Assembly: GCF_004307995.1 (NCBI RefSeq)
Contig: NZ_SIRE01000012.1
Location: 223,417 to 287,416 of the forward strand
Source: Paenibacillus thalictri
GTDB lineage: Bacteria; Bacillota; Bacilli; Paenibacillales; NBRC-103111
Reading direction: 5' to 3'
DNA: 64,000 nt
Numbering within the stretch: position 1 is the stretch's first letter; each line of letters begins with the position of its first letter. Under the pieces are notes generated by a model. The model was not told where the DNA came from, made no database searches, and saw nothing but the letters and a program-made list of their open reading frames with translations. Of the stretch, positions 42,665 to 52,422 are shown piece after piece. The position numbers and the translations under genes are program-made.

Positions 42665-43522
42665 TCAAGATATTTTCCCTTTCAACAGCTCCAATAAGCG
42701 CTCCAAATCATCTTTGGAATAGTACATGATTTCTATCTTACCTTTGTTATTGTTGTGTTTTATTTTCACCGTCGTCCGGTATACGTTTCGAAGATTATCT
42801 TCAAGCTGGTGTATATAAGGATCTTTCTTTTTAGGTTTGCCGACCGACTTTTTAGCCGCCGCATTGCCCTCTTCTACTTTGTAAACAGCTTCTTCTAATT
42901 CTCGAACGCTCCACTGTTCTTTAATCGCAGAGTTGGCAATCATTGTTTGCATTTTCTCATCTTTTAAAGAGACGATCGCTTTCGCATGTCCCATCGATAA
43001 TGTTCCACGTGAAACATATTGTTTTATTTCTTCCGGAAGCTGCAGAAGTCTCAGAAAGTTAGCAATATGCGACCGACTTTTCCCTACTTTGACGGATAAC
43101 TCTTCTTGCGTTAATGAAAACTGATCAATTAATGATTGATAGGCGACAGCGATCTCCATAGCATTTAAGTCCTCACGCTGAAGATTCTCAATAAGCGCAA
43201 TTTCCATGACCTGCTGGTCGCTAAACTTTTTCACCACCGCAGGTATTGTCGCTAAGCCGCTGAACTCTGAAGCTCTGAAACGACGTTCGCCTGCAATGAT
43301 TTCATATCCTTTAAGCACCGTTCTTACGATAATCGGTTGAATAACGCCATGTTCTTTAATTGAAGCAGCAAGCTCTTTAATCGAATCGTCGTTAAATGTT
43401 TTGCGCGGCTGATACGGGTTGGGTCTCAGTTGGTTTAACGGGATCTCAACCACTTTCTCATCATCGCTAATATTTAAAGAAGGAATAAGTGCGTCAAGTC
43501 CTCTGCCCAGTCGTTTACTCAA
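42665..43522 (-). CDS. parB: Chromosome partitioning protein ParB (Spo0J)
   Basis: 285 residues: the CTPase/ParB-N domain (NPYQPRKTF, GVIQPIIVR, AGERRFRA, LIENLQREDL), the HTH domain (LSVKVGKSRSHIANFLRLLQLP) and a C-terminal dimerisation domain. It loads on parS sites and slides as a clamp, recruiting SMC. One parS lies inside this gene. Overlaps parA by four bases. Confidence 0.97.
   Translation of the reverse strand: MSKRLGRGLDALIPSLNISDDEKVVEIPLNQLRPNPYQPRKTFNDDSIKELAASIKEHGVIQPIIVRTVLKGYEIIAGERRFRASEFSGLATIPAVVKKFSDQQVMEIALIENLQREDLNAMEIAVAYQSLIDQFSLTQEELSVKVGKSRSHIANFLRLLQLPEEIKQYVSRGTLSMGHAKAIVSLKDEKMQTMIANSAIKEQWSVRELEEAVYKVEEGNAAAKKSVGKPKKKDPYIHQLEDNLRNVYRTTVKIKHNNNKGKIEIMYYSKDDLERLLELLKGKIS
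43001..43016. promoter_or_regulatory. parS site inside parB
   Basis: TGTTCCACGTGAAACA, matching the bacilli parS consensus TGTTNCACGTGAAACA exactly; it is the ParB loading site. Confidence 0.93.
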
Positions 43523-44277
43523 ATCGAGATCACTTCCTTCGCTAATTCCAAATACACTTCAGCACCCTTGGATCTTGGGTCATAAGTAATGATGGACTGC
43601 CCATGGCTTGGTGCTTCGCTAAGTCTGACATTTCTCGGAATAATCGTTTGATAAACCTTTTGCTGAAAATACTTTTTAACTTCTTCAATAACTTGAATGC
43701 CCAGATTCGTACGCGCGTCAAACATCGTCAACAAAACACCTTCGATCTGAAGTGTTGTGTTTAGATGTTTTTGTACAAGACGCACCGTGTTAAGTAATTG
43801 ACTTAACCCTTCAAGGGCATAATACTCGCACTGAATTGGAATAATGACGGAATCCGCAGCTGTTAAAGAATTCACCGTCAGAATACCAAGTGAAGGCGGA
43901 CAATCGATTAGTATATAATCAAATAAATGCTTTACCAGATGCAGCGATTTCTTCAAACGTACTTCTCGTGAAATCGTCGGAACAAGTTCGATCTCCGCGC
44001 CTGCCAGTTGAATCGTTGCAGGTATAATCTTCAAGTTAGGCAAACTCGTATCGATAATCGCATCTTTGGGATGAATGTCATTGATCAACACATCATATAT
44101 GCAATACGTGACATCCGCTTTATTAATGCCGATTCCACTCGTTGTATTTCCCTGCGGATCGATGTCCACAAGGAGCACCCTTTTCCCTAAGGATGCCAAT
44201 GAGGCGCCCAGATTAACGGATGTGGTCGTCTTCCCTACCCCACCTTTTTGATTCGTAATAGCAATGATCTTAGACAA
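43519..44277 (-). CDS. parA: Chromosome partitioning ATPase ParA (Soj)
   Basis: 252 residues from a TTG start 6 bases after GAGGTG, giving the canonical MSKIIAITNQKGGVGKTTT. Deviant Walker A (KGGVGKTT), VDIDPQGN and DCPPSLG are present. It works with ParB in origin segregation and modulates DnaA. The GTG further upstream lies in the ribosome site. Confidence 0.97.
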   Translation of the reverse strand: MSKIIAITNQKGGVGKTTTSVNLGASLASLGKRVLLVDIDPQGNTTSGIGINKADVTYCIYDVLINDIHPKDAIIDTSLPNLKIIPATIQLAGAEIELVPTISREVRLKKSLHLVKHLFDYILIDCPPSLGILTVNSLTAADSVIIPIQCEYYALEGLSQLLNTVRLVQKHLNTTLQIEGVLLTMFDARTNLGIQVIEEVKKYFQQKVYQTIIPRNVRLSEAPSHGQSIITYDPRSKGAEVYLELAKEVISI

Positions 44278-44370
44278 AATATTCACCTCAAAAAAGCTTT
44301 AATAAAATACAGAGATAGATATCGTGCATTTTCTTCGTTAAAACATGAGAAGCCCGCGTTTTTTTATGAG

Positions 44371-44401
44371 AAAAAAAACGGTGCTCCTCAGCGGGAGTAC
44401 C
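44371..44401 (-). terminator. Intrinsic terminator of noc
   Basis: GGTACTCC and GGAGCACC arms with one mismatch, followed by TTTTTTTT on the minus strand, separating noc from parA. Confidence 0.75.
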
Positions 44402-44477
44402 ATGAGCATAATTTGAATCCATATAGATAATAATAGAAACTATTTTATTATATCATGCTCTAGCAGTATTTCATAAT

Positions 44478-45296
44478 TTATCTTTTAGGTATCTTTATAA
44501 CGATTTCATAGTGATCCTCAAAGTCTTTCTCTGAGGTATCTATCTTCAGCCCGGAGTTGGTTACCATATCGACAGATTGACGAATTGTATTAAGCGCAAG
44601 ACGAACATCCTTCGAAAAGGATACTCGCTTGGACTTTTTGATTTTCGCAGCTTCTTTAATAAATGCAATCCTGGTTTCCGTTTGCTTTACGTTTAGTTCT
44701 TTCGCAATAATTTCTTCCAATAACTTAACCTGAGCATCTTCGTTGTCAAGCGAAAGAAGCGCTCTTGCATGGCGTTCGGTTATTTTACGTTCCATTAACG
44801 CCTGCTTTACGGGCTCACACAAATTAAGCAATCTAATTTTATTGGCGATCGTTGACTGGCTTTTACCCAATCTTTGCGCCAAGCTTTCCTGGGTCAAACT
44901 ATGCAAGTCAATGAGCTGCTGATATGCGGCAGCTTCCTCAATCGCCGTAAGCCCTTCTCTTTGCAAATTCTCAATTAGAGCGATAGAAGCTGCTTGCGAA
45001 TCATTAAATTCACGAATAATGGCAGGAATCGTCTCGAGTCCAAGCTTTCTGACTGCGCGCAAACGTCTCTCGCCGGCTATCAGCTCGTACTGACTATTTC
45101 TTATGCGGACTACAATAGGTTGAATGACGCCATGAGTTTTGATCGTTTGACATAGTTCATCTATTCGATCGTCATCAAATATAGTTCTTGGCTGGTAAGG
45201 ACTAGGGACAATTTCGTTTACAGGAACATTTTTCACTTCGTCCGATGCTGTGTTTTTTTCTGCGAAACCAAACAATCTAGTAAACTGTTCCTTCAT
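44478..45296 (-). CDS. noc: Nucleoid occlusion protein Noc
   Basis: 272 residues, a ParB paralogue. The N-terminal KEQFTRLFGF amphipathic stretch is the membrane-targeting motif of Noc. The CTPase domain (SPYQPRTIF, AGERRLRA, LIENLQREGLTAIEEAAAY) and the HTH (LAQRLGKSQSTIANKIRLLNL) are complete. It prevents FtsZ assembly over the nucleoid. Confidence 0.94.
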   Translation of the reverse strand: MKEQFTRLFGFAEKNTASDEVKNVPVNEIVPSPYQPRTIFDDDRIDELCQTIKTHGVIQPIVVRIRNSQYELIAGERRLRAVRKLGLETIPAIIREFNDSQAASIALIENLQREGLTAIEEAAAYQQLIDLHSLTQESLAQRLGKSQSTIANKIRLLNLCEPVKQALMERKITERHARALLSLDNEDAQVKLLEEIIAKELNVKQTETRIAFIKEAAKIKKSKRVSFSKDVRLALNTIRQSVDMVTNSGLKIDTSEKDFEDHYEIVIKIPKR

Positions 45297-45404
45297 TCTT
45301 CATAACCACCCGATTCAATATGCCAAATCTGAAAACTACAGCAAGTTCTTCTACTAATCTAGAAGACTATGTAACAAACACTATTTGAGCAGTAAAGATA
45401 CAAT

Positions 45405-45424
45405 AAGGCTCTTTACAGAGCCCT
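45405..45424 (-). terminator. Probable terminator of the mnmE-mnmG-rsmG operon
   Basis: AGGGCTC pairs with GAGCCTT over a 6-base loop; the tail ATTGTAT on the minus strand is only moderately T-rich. Confidence 0.5.
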
Positions 45425-45643
45425 ATTCGGTAATATGTCCAATGAAACCCAACACACTTATTTACAGTAACACCAATCTGGAAATACGGCTTATTGTAAT
45501 GCAGCCTTAGAGCCTGCTAGTTGTTGCATACGCTGCGATGGTGACTGACCGCTCTAAATAATATCTTCTATATATAGTAATTCTCCATAAAACTTCATTT
45601 TCCTGCTGTCTATTGCGCACAGAGTAAATTGTTGTCAGTGAAT

Positions 45644-45659
45644 TGTTCCACGTGAAACA
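45644..45659. promoter_or_regulatory. parS site next to rsmG
   Basis: TGTTCCACGTGAAACA, identical to the copy in parB, placed two bases after the rsmG stop codon. Confidence 0.93.
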
Positions 45660-45661
45660 TT

Positions 45662-46390
45662 TTATCCGATAAGAGGATTTTTCAGCGGTACACCCGCTTT
45701 GCGCGGATATTTTTTCGGGGTAACGGCTTGCTTCTCAGCTACTAGTATGTGCCGTGTTGAATGTTCTTCGTCCGGAAGCACAAATTTGTGAACTTGCAGC
45801 GGCTTGGATTTCAGCTCATTGAAGCTAAAGGCGGCTTCAGTTAACTCTTCTTCAAAGGCGCTCCCCTTCATAGCTGCAAATAACCCGCCTTTTGTGACAA
45901 ACGGCAAACAAAACTCGTTTAAAACGCTCAGCCGCGCAACAGCTCTAGCAGTGACAAGATCATACTGATCCCTGTGTTGAGGCAACCGCGCAGCATCCTC
46001 CGCCCTGCTGTGCAAACACAACATATCATTCAATTGAAGCTCTGCACAGAGGTGATTCAGAAATTGTATTCTCTTATTCAGAGAATCAATAATCGTAACC
46101 TGCAAATGAGGAAAAACAATTTTAAGAGGAATACTAGGGAAGCCGGCGCCTGAACCTATATCGGCCACCCTCTTTATATTCTTCATGGACACGAAAAAAG
46201 ACACGGAAAGAGAGTCGTAGAAATGTTTCACATAAACCTGCTCTCTTTCTGTGATCCCGGTAAGATTCATCTTTTCATTCCACAACACCAGCTCTTTAAA
46301 ATAAGTTTCAAATTGCTGGAGTTGCTGTGGCGTCAAGGTTATGTTGTTTTGTTCAAGCAAGGAAACAAATCGATTTTGTACGGCGTCCAT
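45662..46390 (-). CDS. rsmG: 16S rRNA (guanine527-N7)-methyltransferase RsmG
   Basis: 242 residues from MDAVQNRFVSLL, 6 bases after AGGGG. The SAM fold is seen in VADIGSGAGFPSIPLKI and the TARAVARL segment. Methylates G527 of 16S rRNA; loss gives low-level streptomycin resistance. Follows mnmG directly. Confidence 0.96.
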   Translation of the reverse strand: MDAVQNRFVSLLEQNNITLTPQQLQQFETYFKELVLWNEKMNLTGITEREQVYVKHFYDSLSVSFFVSMKNIKRVADIGSGAGFPSIPLKIVFPHLQVTIIDSLNKRIQFLNHLCAELQLNDMLCLHSRAEDAARLPQHRDQYDLVTARAVARLSVLNEFCLPFVTKGGLFAAMKGSAFEEELTEAAFSFNELKSKPLQVHKFVLPDEEHSTRHILVAEKQAVTPKKYPRKAGVPLKNPLIG

Positions 46391-46391
46391 A

Positions 46392-48278
46392 TTATCCCCT
46401 AGCGGCAACTACTTTGTTATAATGCTCCAGATAGACGAGCAGGATCGATACGTCTGCAGGAGTTACACCCGATATGCGTGATGCTTGACCAATCGAAACC
46501 GGACGAATTTTATTCAGCTTCTGCTTTGCCTCCGAAGCAAGGCCGTGAACGTCATTATAAATGATATCATCCGGTATACGTTTTTTCTCCATCTTGCGCA
46601 AGCGTTCAACTTGGGCAAGCTGCTTCTCAATGTATCCGGCATATTTCACTTGAATCTCTACCTGTTCTTTCATATCTTCAGTGAGCTCCACAGTTGCAGG
46701 GGAAATCGACTCAATGTGACCGTAAGTCACTTCAGGTCGGCGCAGCAAAGATAAAAGATCAACAGAGTTGTTCACTTCTGCACTATCTATTGAAGCAAGC
46801 ATCGCTTGTACGGCATCCGGTTTGACTTTCGTGCTTTTCAAACGCAAAAGCTCATCTTGTACATACTGCTTCTTCTGGATAAAAGCTTCGTATCTCTGTT
46901 CGGCGATCAATCCAATCTCATGACCGATTGGCGTCAGTCTCAAATCGGCATTGTCGTGGCGCAGCAGAAGACGGTACTCAGCCCGCGATGTTAGCAGTCG
47001 ATAAGGCTCATTGGTCCCTTTGGTCACCAAATCATCGATCAGTACACCGATATAAGCTTCCGAACGATCTAAAATAACCGCTTCTTTCCCTAGAACTTTT
47101 CTGGCTGCATTGATACCGGCCATAATCCCTTGACCTGCTGCTTCCTCATAACCGGAAGTTCCATTTATTTGACCTGCGGTAAATAATCCGTCAATCATTT
47201 TTGTTTCCAGCGAAGGCTTTAATTGTGTAGGAATAACGGCATCATATTCGATAGCGTACCCTGTTCTCATCATTTCTACTTGCTCAAGTCCCGGAATCGA
47301 ACGCAAAATCTTCAGCTGAACGTCCTCAGGCATACTCGTAGACAGACCTTGCACATAATATTCGGACGTATTTCTGCCTTCAGGCTCGAGGAATATTTGG
47401 TGTTTCGGTTTATCGCTGAAACGTACGATTTTATCTTCGATCGAAGGGCAATAACGCGGTCCGGTCCCCTCGATGGCACCCGAAAACATCGGCGCCCGAT
47501 GAAGGTTATCGTTAATAATTTGATGAGTGTCCTCGGAAGTGTAGGTCAACCAGCATGGCAGCTGATCGGGTACTTCCTTCGTTGTTTCATATGAAAAAAA
47601 CTTCGGTTTTTCATCGCCCGGTTGAATCGACGTTTTGGAGAAATCAATCGAATCTTTATGAACACGAGGTGGTGTTCCGGTCTTAAACCTAACAAGTTCC
47701 AACCCATGGTCGCGCAGATTACTGGACAACTTAACGGCCGGCTGCTGGTTATTCGGACCGCTCTCGTACATTAATTCACCCATGATCACCTTGCCGCGCA
47801 AATAGGTTCCGGTTGTCAAAACAACGGCATCAGCCCGATATTGGGCCCCCGTTTTTGTCGTAACGCCTTTGCATATACCATCCTCTACGATGAGTTCCTC
47901 AACCATGCCTTGACGCAGCGTCAGATGTTCCGTCTTTTCAATCGTTTCTTTCATCATATGCTGATACAGAAACTTATCGGCTTGGGCGCGAAGCGCGTGC
48001 ACCGCAGGGCCTTTGCCGGTATTAAGCATTCTCATTTGAATATACGTTTTGTCGATATTGCGCCCCATCTCTCCGCCAAGCGCGTCAATTTCCCGAACGA
48101 CGTGGCCTTTGGCTGGTCCGCCGATGGATGGGTTGCAGGGCATAAAAGCTACCATATCCAAATTAATGGTCAGCAGCAGCGTATTGCAGCCCATTCTCGC
48201 CGCGGCTAAAGCCGATTCACAGCCGGCATGGCCTGCACCGACAACAATTACATCATATTGGCCTGCTACATATGTCAT
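46392..48278 (-). CDS. mnmG: tRNA uridine-5-carboxymethylaminomethyl enzyme MnmG
   Basis: 628 residues. FAD motif VIVVGAGHAGCESALAAARMG, GGPAKGHVVREIDALGG and the C-terminal SYEEAAGQGIMAGINAAR region are all conserved. With MnmE it modifies U34 of several tRNAs. Confidence 0.98.
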   Translation of the reverse strand: MTYVAGQYDVIVVGAGHAGCESALAAARMGCNTLLLTINLDMVAFMPCNPSIGGPAKGHVVREIDALGGEMGRNIDKTYIQMRMLNTGKGPAVHALRAQADKFLYQHMMKETIEKTEHLTLRQGMVEELIVEDGICKGVTTKTGAQYRADAVVLTTGTYLRGKVIMGELMYESGPNNQQPAVKLSSNLRDHGLELVRFKTGTPPRVHKDSIDFSKTSIQPGDEKPKFFSYETTKEVPDQLPCWLTYTSEDTHQIINDNLHRAPMFSGAIEGTGPRYCPSIEDKIVRFSDKPKHQIFLEPEGRNTSEYYVQGLSTSMPEDVQLKILRSIPGLEQVEMMRTGYAIEYDAVIPTQLKPSLETKMIDGLFTAGQINGTSGYEEAAGQGIMAGINAARKVLGKEAVILDRSEAYIGVLIDDLVTKGTNEPYRLLTSRAEYRLLLRHDNADLRLTPIGHEIGLIAEQRYEAFIQKKQYVQDELLRLKSTKVKPDAVQAMLASIDSAEVNNSVDLLSLLRRPEVTYGHIESISPATVELTEDMKEQVEIQVKYAGYIEKQLAQVERLRKMEKKRIPDDIIYNDVHGLASEAKQKLNKIRPVSIGQASRISGVTPADVSILLVYLEHYNKVVAARG

Positions 48279-48305
48279 TTAACTAACCTCCTTTGAGGAA
48301 AACAC

Positions 48306-49679
48306 TTATTTTCCTAAACAAAATTGCGAAAAAATCTGGTCGATCAATGAATCGCCTACCGAATCACCTATAATTTCACCCAGCTGCTCCCAGGCATTGC
48401 GAATGTCAATCTGAATCATATCAATGGGAACAAACTGCTCAGCGGCTTGAAATGCCTCATCCAGCGACAGTTTGGCTCGTTTTAATAGATGAATATGCCG
48501 TACGTTGCTTACATAAGTCAGATCATTTGATTCTAACTTACCGCTAAAAAAAATACCAGCAATAGCTTTTTCCAAGTCAGCAATGCCCTGCTGTTCCGCT
48601 ATTGACATGCGGATCATTCGTTCGTCCGAAAAAGCCGACTCCAGCACATCATATTGAACCTGCTGCGGCAAATCTTGCTTATTCACGATGACGATCGTCT
48701 GACGATCCTTCAGCTGCTCAATAAGCAGCAGCTCACCCTCATGTAACAGCTCCGCTCCATTCACCACATACAAGATCAGATCCGCTTGCTGCAAGGCGTC
48801 CTTCGACCGCTCTACGCCAATTTGCTCGACAAGATCCGACGTTTCTCTTATGCCCGCCGTGTCCAACAGCTTTAACGGAATCCCGCCAACATTGACGTAT
48901 TCCTCGATCACATCCCTTGTAGTGCCGGGAATGTCCGTAACAATGGCCCGATTTTCTTGCGCCAGCGTGTTCAACAGCGACGATTTGCCCACATTGGGAC
49001 TGCCGACAATAGCCGTTGTGATACCTTCGCGAAGAATCCGTCCTTGATTCGCCGAATTGAGCAGATGATCGATCTGTTCCATTGCCTTCACGCACTTGTT
49101 TTTAATAAAAGCATTGGTCATTTCTTCGACATCATGCTCCGGGTAATCGATATTTACCTCAATATGCGCCATCAATTCGACAAGCTCATGCCGCAGCTGT
49201 TTGATTTTTGTCGAAAGCGTCCCCTCGACTTGTTTCAGCGCAATATGAAAGGCCCGATCCGATTTGGCCCGGATTAAATCAATAACCGCCTCCGCTTGCG
49301 ACAAGTCAATTCTTCCGTTCAAAAATGCGCGCTTCGTAAATTCCCCTGGCTCGGCAATACGCACATCCTGCTCCAGCAGCAAGTCCAGCACCCGTTTCAC
49401 CGAAATGATGCCGCCGTGACAGCTGATTTCTACCACGTCTTCCATGGTGTACGATCTGGGCGCTCTCATGAGCGACACAAGCACTTCTTCTATATGATCT
49501 TTAGTTCCGGCATTGACGATATGGCCATAATGAAGCGTATGTGTCTGTGCGTCGGATAACTTCGTTGTACTTTTAAAAATACGATCGACGGCCTGCACGC
49601 TGTTCTCCCCGCTGACGCGAATGACAGCAATACCGCCTTCCCCGAGAGGTGTCGAGATGGCCGCAATAGTGTCGTGCAT
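48306..49679 (-). CDS. mnmE: tRNA modification GTPase MnmE
   Basis: About 457 residues from MHDTIAAISTPLGEGG, 9 bases after GGAGG; an ATG two codons upstream is possible. Contains the N-terminal tetrahydrofolate-binding domain, the G domain with GSPNVGKSSLLN, DIPGTTRD, DTAGI and NKQDL, and the C-terminal FCLGK motif with the key Cys. Forms a complex with MnmG. Confidence 0.97.
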   Translation of the reverse strand: MHDTIAAISTPLGEGGIAVIRVSGENSVQAVDRIFKSTTKLSDAQTHTLHYGHIVNAGTKDHIEEVLVSLMRAPRSYTMEDVVEISCHGGIISVKRVLDLLLEQDVRIAEPGEFTKRAFLNGRIDLSQAEAVIDLIRAKSDRAFHIALKQVEGTLSTKIKQLRHELVELMAHIEVNIDYPEHDVEEMTNAFIKNKCVKAMEQIDHLLNSANQGRILREGITTAIVGSPNVGKSSLLNTLAQENRAIVTDIPGTTRDVIEEYVNVGGIPLKLLDTAGIRETSDLVEQIGVERSKDALQQADLILYVVNGAELLHEGELLLIEQLKDRQTIVIVNKQDLPQQVQYDVLESAFSDERMIRMSIAEQQGIADLEKAIAGIFFSGKLESNDLTYVSNVRHIHLLKRAKLSLDEAFQAAEQFVPIDMIQIDIRNAWEQLGEIIGDSVGDSLIDQIFSQFCLGK

Positions 49680-49717
49680 CTTCATCACCCTCCCTTTCAT
49701 TCCAATTATCGGTTCTT

Positions 49718-49758
49718 AAAAAAAACAATGACTGACGCTTTAAGCGCAAGCCATTGCT
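49718..49758 (-). terminator. Intrinsic terminator of the rnpA-yidC-jag group
   Basis: CAATG-CT-GC pairs with GC-AG-CATTG (with bulges) around TTAAA and is followed by eight T on the minus strand. Confidence 0.75.
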
Positions 49759-49763
49759 GACGG

Positions 49764-50381
49764 TTATTTGAGTACGATGACAACCCTGCGGTTTGGTTCC
49801 TCGCCTTTGCTGTAAGTCTTTACTCGCGAATGATCTTGCAGCCTGGCATGAATCACCTTACGCTCTTGTGAGGACATAGGCTCCAGAACAACTTCCTTCT
49901 TTGACCGAATGACGCGTTCGGCCAACCGGACCGCGAGATCCTCCAATGTTTTTCTGCGGCGTTCGCGAAAACGTTCAGCATCCAAAGTGATACGAACATG
50001 CGAACTGGAATAACGGTTTGCGACAATGTTCGCTAAATACTGCAGCGCATCCAAAGTCTGGCCTCTTCGGCCGATAAGCATGCCAAGATCGGAACCGTTC
50101 ATATTAAGTAAAATGCCGTCTTTGATAACTTGCTGTTCAATAGTAACTTCCAGGTCCATCGTCCGAAATACATTTTGCAGAAAAAGCTCGGCTTCTTCTA
50201 AAGCATCAGGAATAAGCTCCAGTTCCACTTTTGCATCCTTGGTGCCGATCAGCCCAAACAAACCTTTGGAAGGCTGCTCCAACACAACCACTTTGACGCG
50301 ATCTTCTTTTGTTTTGAGCTGCGCGATACCGGCTTTTACCGCATCGTCGACCGTTTTCCCTGAAACTACTATTTTTTTCAT
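49764..50381 (-). CDS. jag: RNA-binding protein Jag (KhpB)
   Basis: 205 residues: Jag_N domain (KKIVVSGKTVDDAVKAGIAQL to LFGLIGTKDAKVELE), a KH domain (LNMNGSDLGMLIGRRGQTLDALQYLANIVANR) and an R3H domain (LEPMSSQERKVIHARLQDH). It acts with KhpA on RNA and links wall synthesis and sporulation. Overlaps yidC by four bases. Confidence 0.96.
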   Translation of the reverse strand: MKKIVVSGKTVDDAVKAGIAQLKTKEDRVKVVVLEQPSKGLFGLIGTKDAKVELELIPDALEEAELFLQNVFRTMDLEVTIEQQVIKDGILLNMNGSDLGMLIGRRGQTLDALQYLANIVANRYSSSHVRITLDAERFRERRRKTLEDLAVRLAERVIRSKKEVVLEPMSSQERKVIHARLQDHSRVKTYSKGEEPNRRVVIVLK

Positions 50382-51115
50382 TTCGACTGGCCACCCTTAT
50401 TTTTTTGAGGAACACCATAAATAAAATAAGATTGAACAACCGTGAACAAGTTACTATATACCCAGTACAACGGCAGCGCTGAAGCAAAGTTCATCGACAT
50501 GACGAAAATCAAAACCGGAAAAATAAACATCAGGCTCTGCATCTGCGAATTCATCTGCGACGACATCATCTTCTGCTGGAGATACGTCGTAATGGCCGCG
50601 AGCAAAGGCAAAATATACAGATGGTCCGGTGTACCAAGCTGCAACCACAAGAAGGAGTGCCCTTTAATCTCGCCATTACGCATAATGGAATTATACAGCG
50701 CAATGAGCACCGGCATTTGCACGATCAACGGCAAACATCCGGCCAGCGGGTTAACCCCATGCTTTTGAAACAGCTTCATCGTTTCTTCCTGCTGTTTTTT
50801 GGCATCGTCCTTATACTTGTCCTTCAGCTTTTTCAGCTCGGGTTGAATGTCTTGCATCCGTTTCGAGCTGCGGTACTGCTTTAAAGTAAGAGGAAGAATC
50901 AATAGGCGAATAATTAAAGTAACGACAAGTATCGATAAACCGTATTGGCCCCATAATTTATCGGCAAACCAATCCAGCGTATGCGATAGCGGACCGACGA
51001 AATACTTGTCCCACACGCTGTTTTGCGGATCAATCGGTGTATTGACGGGATTGCCGCATCCGGCAAGGAAAAGCAGCAAGGAAAGCGGCAAAAATGCGAC
51101 TAGTCTACGAGTCAA
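50378..51115 (-). CDS. yidC: Membrane protein insertase YidC (SpoIIIJ)
   Basis: 245 residues with a lipoprotein signal (LLLFLAGCGN) and five membrane segments in the YidC/Oxa1 pattern (YGLSILVVTLIIRLLILPLTLKQYRSSKRMQ, NPLAGCLPLIVQMPVLIALY). Inserts and folds membrane proteins; the SpoIIIJ paralogue is needed for forespore sigma-G activity. Confidence 0.96.
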   Translation of the reverse strand: MTRRLVAFLPLSLLLFLAGCGNPVNTPIDPQNSVWDKYFVGPLSHTLDWFADKLWGQYGLSILVVTLIIRLLILPLTLKQYRSSKRMQDIQPELKKLKDKYKDDAKKQQEETMKLFQKHGVNPLAGCLPLIVQMPVLIALYNSIMRNGEIKGHSFLWLQLGTPDHLYILPLLAAITTYLQQKMMSSQMNSQMQSLMFIFPVLIFVMSMNFASALPLYWVYSNLFTVVQSYFIYGVPQKNKGGQSK

Positions 51116-51259
51116 AATATGTTCCTCCTACAGCGCTCAAGATACCATTTTAAAAAACGGTCTGCCTCTCGTATTAACACAAACCAACGCAGTGAAGTAT
51201 GCGTTTTCGGTTTTTCATTTCCAATAATAAACTATATCACATCATGGAGCGCAAGAAAA

Positions 51260-51601
51260 CTACCGCTGCAGCAGCCCTGCTCTTTTTACGACATGCAGCA
51301 AGTTTTTCTCCATTTCCTTATACTCGATCCCAACCACCGGCTTGCGCGCGATCAAAATAATGTCGTATTCCGGAGCGATCCGTTCGGCATTCAGCCTCAC
51401 GATTTCCTTCATCAACCGTCGAAGCCTGTTCCTTACCACGGCGTTGCCCAGCTTTTTGCTGACCGAAACACCCAGGCGGAACGGTTCTCCTTTGCCGCGC
51501 TTCAAATAATAGGCGACAAACTGATGGTTGGCCGTAGATTTACCGTACCGGTACACCCGGTCGAAATATTCCCTTTTCGTTAAGCGATGCTCTTTTTCCA
51601 C
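51260..51601 (-). CDS. rnpA: Ribonuclease P protein component
   Basis: 113 residues with the RnpA signature (RLTKREYFDRVYRYGKS, LGVSVSKKLGNAVVRNRLRRLMKEIVR). Assists RNase P RNA in tRNA 5' maturation. Confidence 0.97.
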   Translation of the reverse strand: MEKEHRLTKREYFDRVYRYGKSTANHQFVAYYLKRGKGEPFRLGVSVSKKLGNAVVRNRLRRLMKEIVRLNAERIAPEYDIILIARKPVVGIEYKEMEKNLLHVVKRAGLLQR

Positions 51602-51703
51602 GAAACATTCTCCGCAATCATATAATTAGAAAATAAGGAACATCTATATATCGTTAACAAATATACGGTTTTTAAACGACAGCGAGGCACGCATTTGCAG
51701 ACA

Positions 51704-51733
51704 GAAAAAAAGACCACAGCTTAAGTGGTCTTT
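51704..51733 (-). terminator. Intrinsic terminator after rpmH
   Basis: AAAGACCAC and GTGGTCTTT arms with a 7-base loop, then a T-run on the minus strand, between rpmH and rnpA; likely partial so that both are expressed. Confidence 0.8.
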
Positions 51734-51737
51734 CGCC

Positions 51738-51872
51738 TTATGCGCTCAATACTTTTCTGCCTTTTTGGCGGCGTGCCTTCAGCACTTTACGGCCGTTAAC
51801 CGTGCTCATTCTTTTACGGAAGCCATGAACCTTTTTACGTTTTCTAACGTTCGGCTTAAAAGTCGGTCTCAT
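51738..51872 (-). CDS. rpmH: 50S ribosomal protein L34
   Basis: 44 residues, MRPTFKPNVRKRKKVHGFRK then the basic RRQKGRKVLSA end; below the usual length cut-off but unmistakable. GAGGAGGTG precedes the ATG. First gene leftward from the origin. Confidence 0.98.
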   Translation of the reverse strand: MRPTFKPNVRKRKKVHGFRKRMSTVNGRKVLKARRQKGRKVLSA

Positions 51873-51927
51873 CTATATGCACCTCCTCGGGAATTTCACC
51901 TATCCATTTTAAAAAACACCTTTAACC

Positions 51928-51956
51928 ATTAAAGCACTTGCAGCCCAAAAAGTCAA
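51928..51956 (-). promoter_or_regulatory. Sigma-A promoter of rpmH
   Basis: TTGACT at 51951-51956 and TTTAAT at 51928-51933 with 17 bases between, reading to rpmH. Confidence 0.65.
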
Positions 51957-51959
51957 CAG

Positions 51960-52422
51960 AACGGTTGCGGCGACCGTCTGCCTTTATTTGCCCACACATA
52001 GGATAACTATGGGGATAGCGTTTCATCCACAATTTCGGATTTTGTCGAATATGAACAGATTATTAACAATATGTAGTATTGTGCATAAAACTTACGCACA
52101 AGTTATTGAATTTGTGGATAAGCTGTAATAATTCGTTGATATCTAGTATCTATTTTGTTATTATAAATATGTTTTCACCTGTGGATACATACATTCCCCT
52201 GAATAGTTTATCAACAGCCTGTGGATAAACCTGTGAACAATTCGCAGTTATTCTATAATACAGTTATCCACATTTCTGCACAATCCGGTTATTTACGACA
52301 CATTTCCCCCGTTTCTTTTCGACAATCGACCAATAACGCCCATTTTCTATATAAAATGCCCGATGTGTATAACATGGAAATAAGCTTTAGTTGGTACCGT
52401 GAATGAGGAGTTGAATTTTAGT
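51960..52422. other. oriC: oriC, upstream (rpmH–dnaA) part
   Basis: Cluster of DnaA boxes: TGTGGATAA at 52113-52121 and 52220-52228, TGTGGATAC at 52180-52188, TTATCCACA at 52264-52272. Near matches are TCATCCACA at 52023-52031, TTATCAACA at 52208-52216 and TGTGAACAA at 52232-52240. No gene. The dnaA promoter must also lie here, so the boxes probably autoregulate dnaA. Confidence 0.9.

Larger units (their letters stand above)
45297..45661. other. 365-base gap between noc and rsmG
   Basis: Contains the hairpin at 45405-45424, an AT-rich stretch with the likely noc promoter, and a parS site at the right edge. No frame with a ribosome site was found. Confidence 0.6.
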
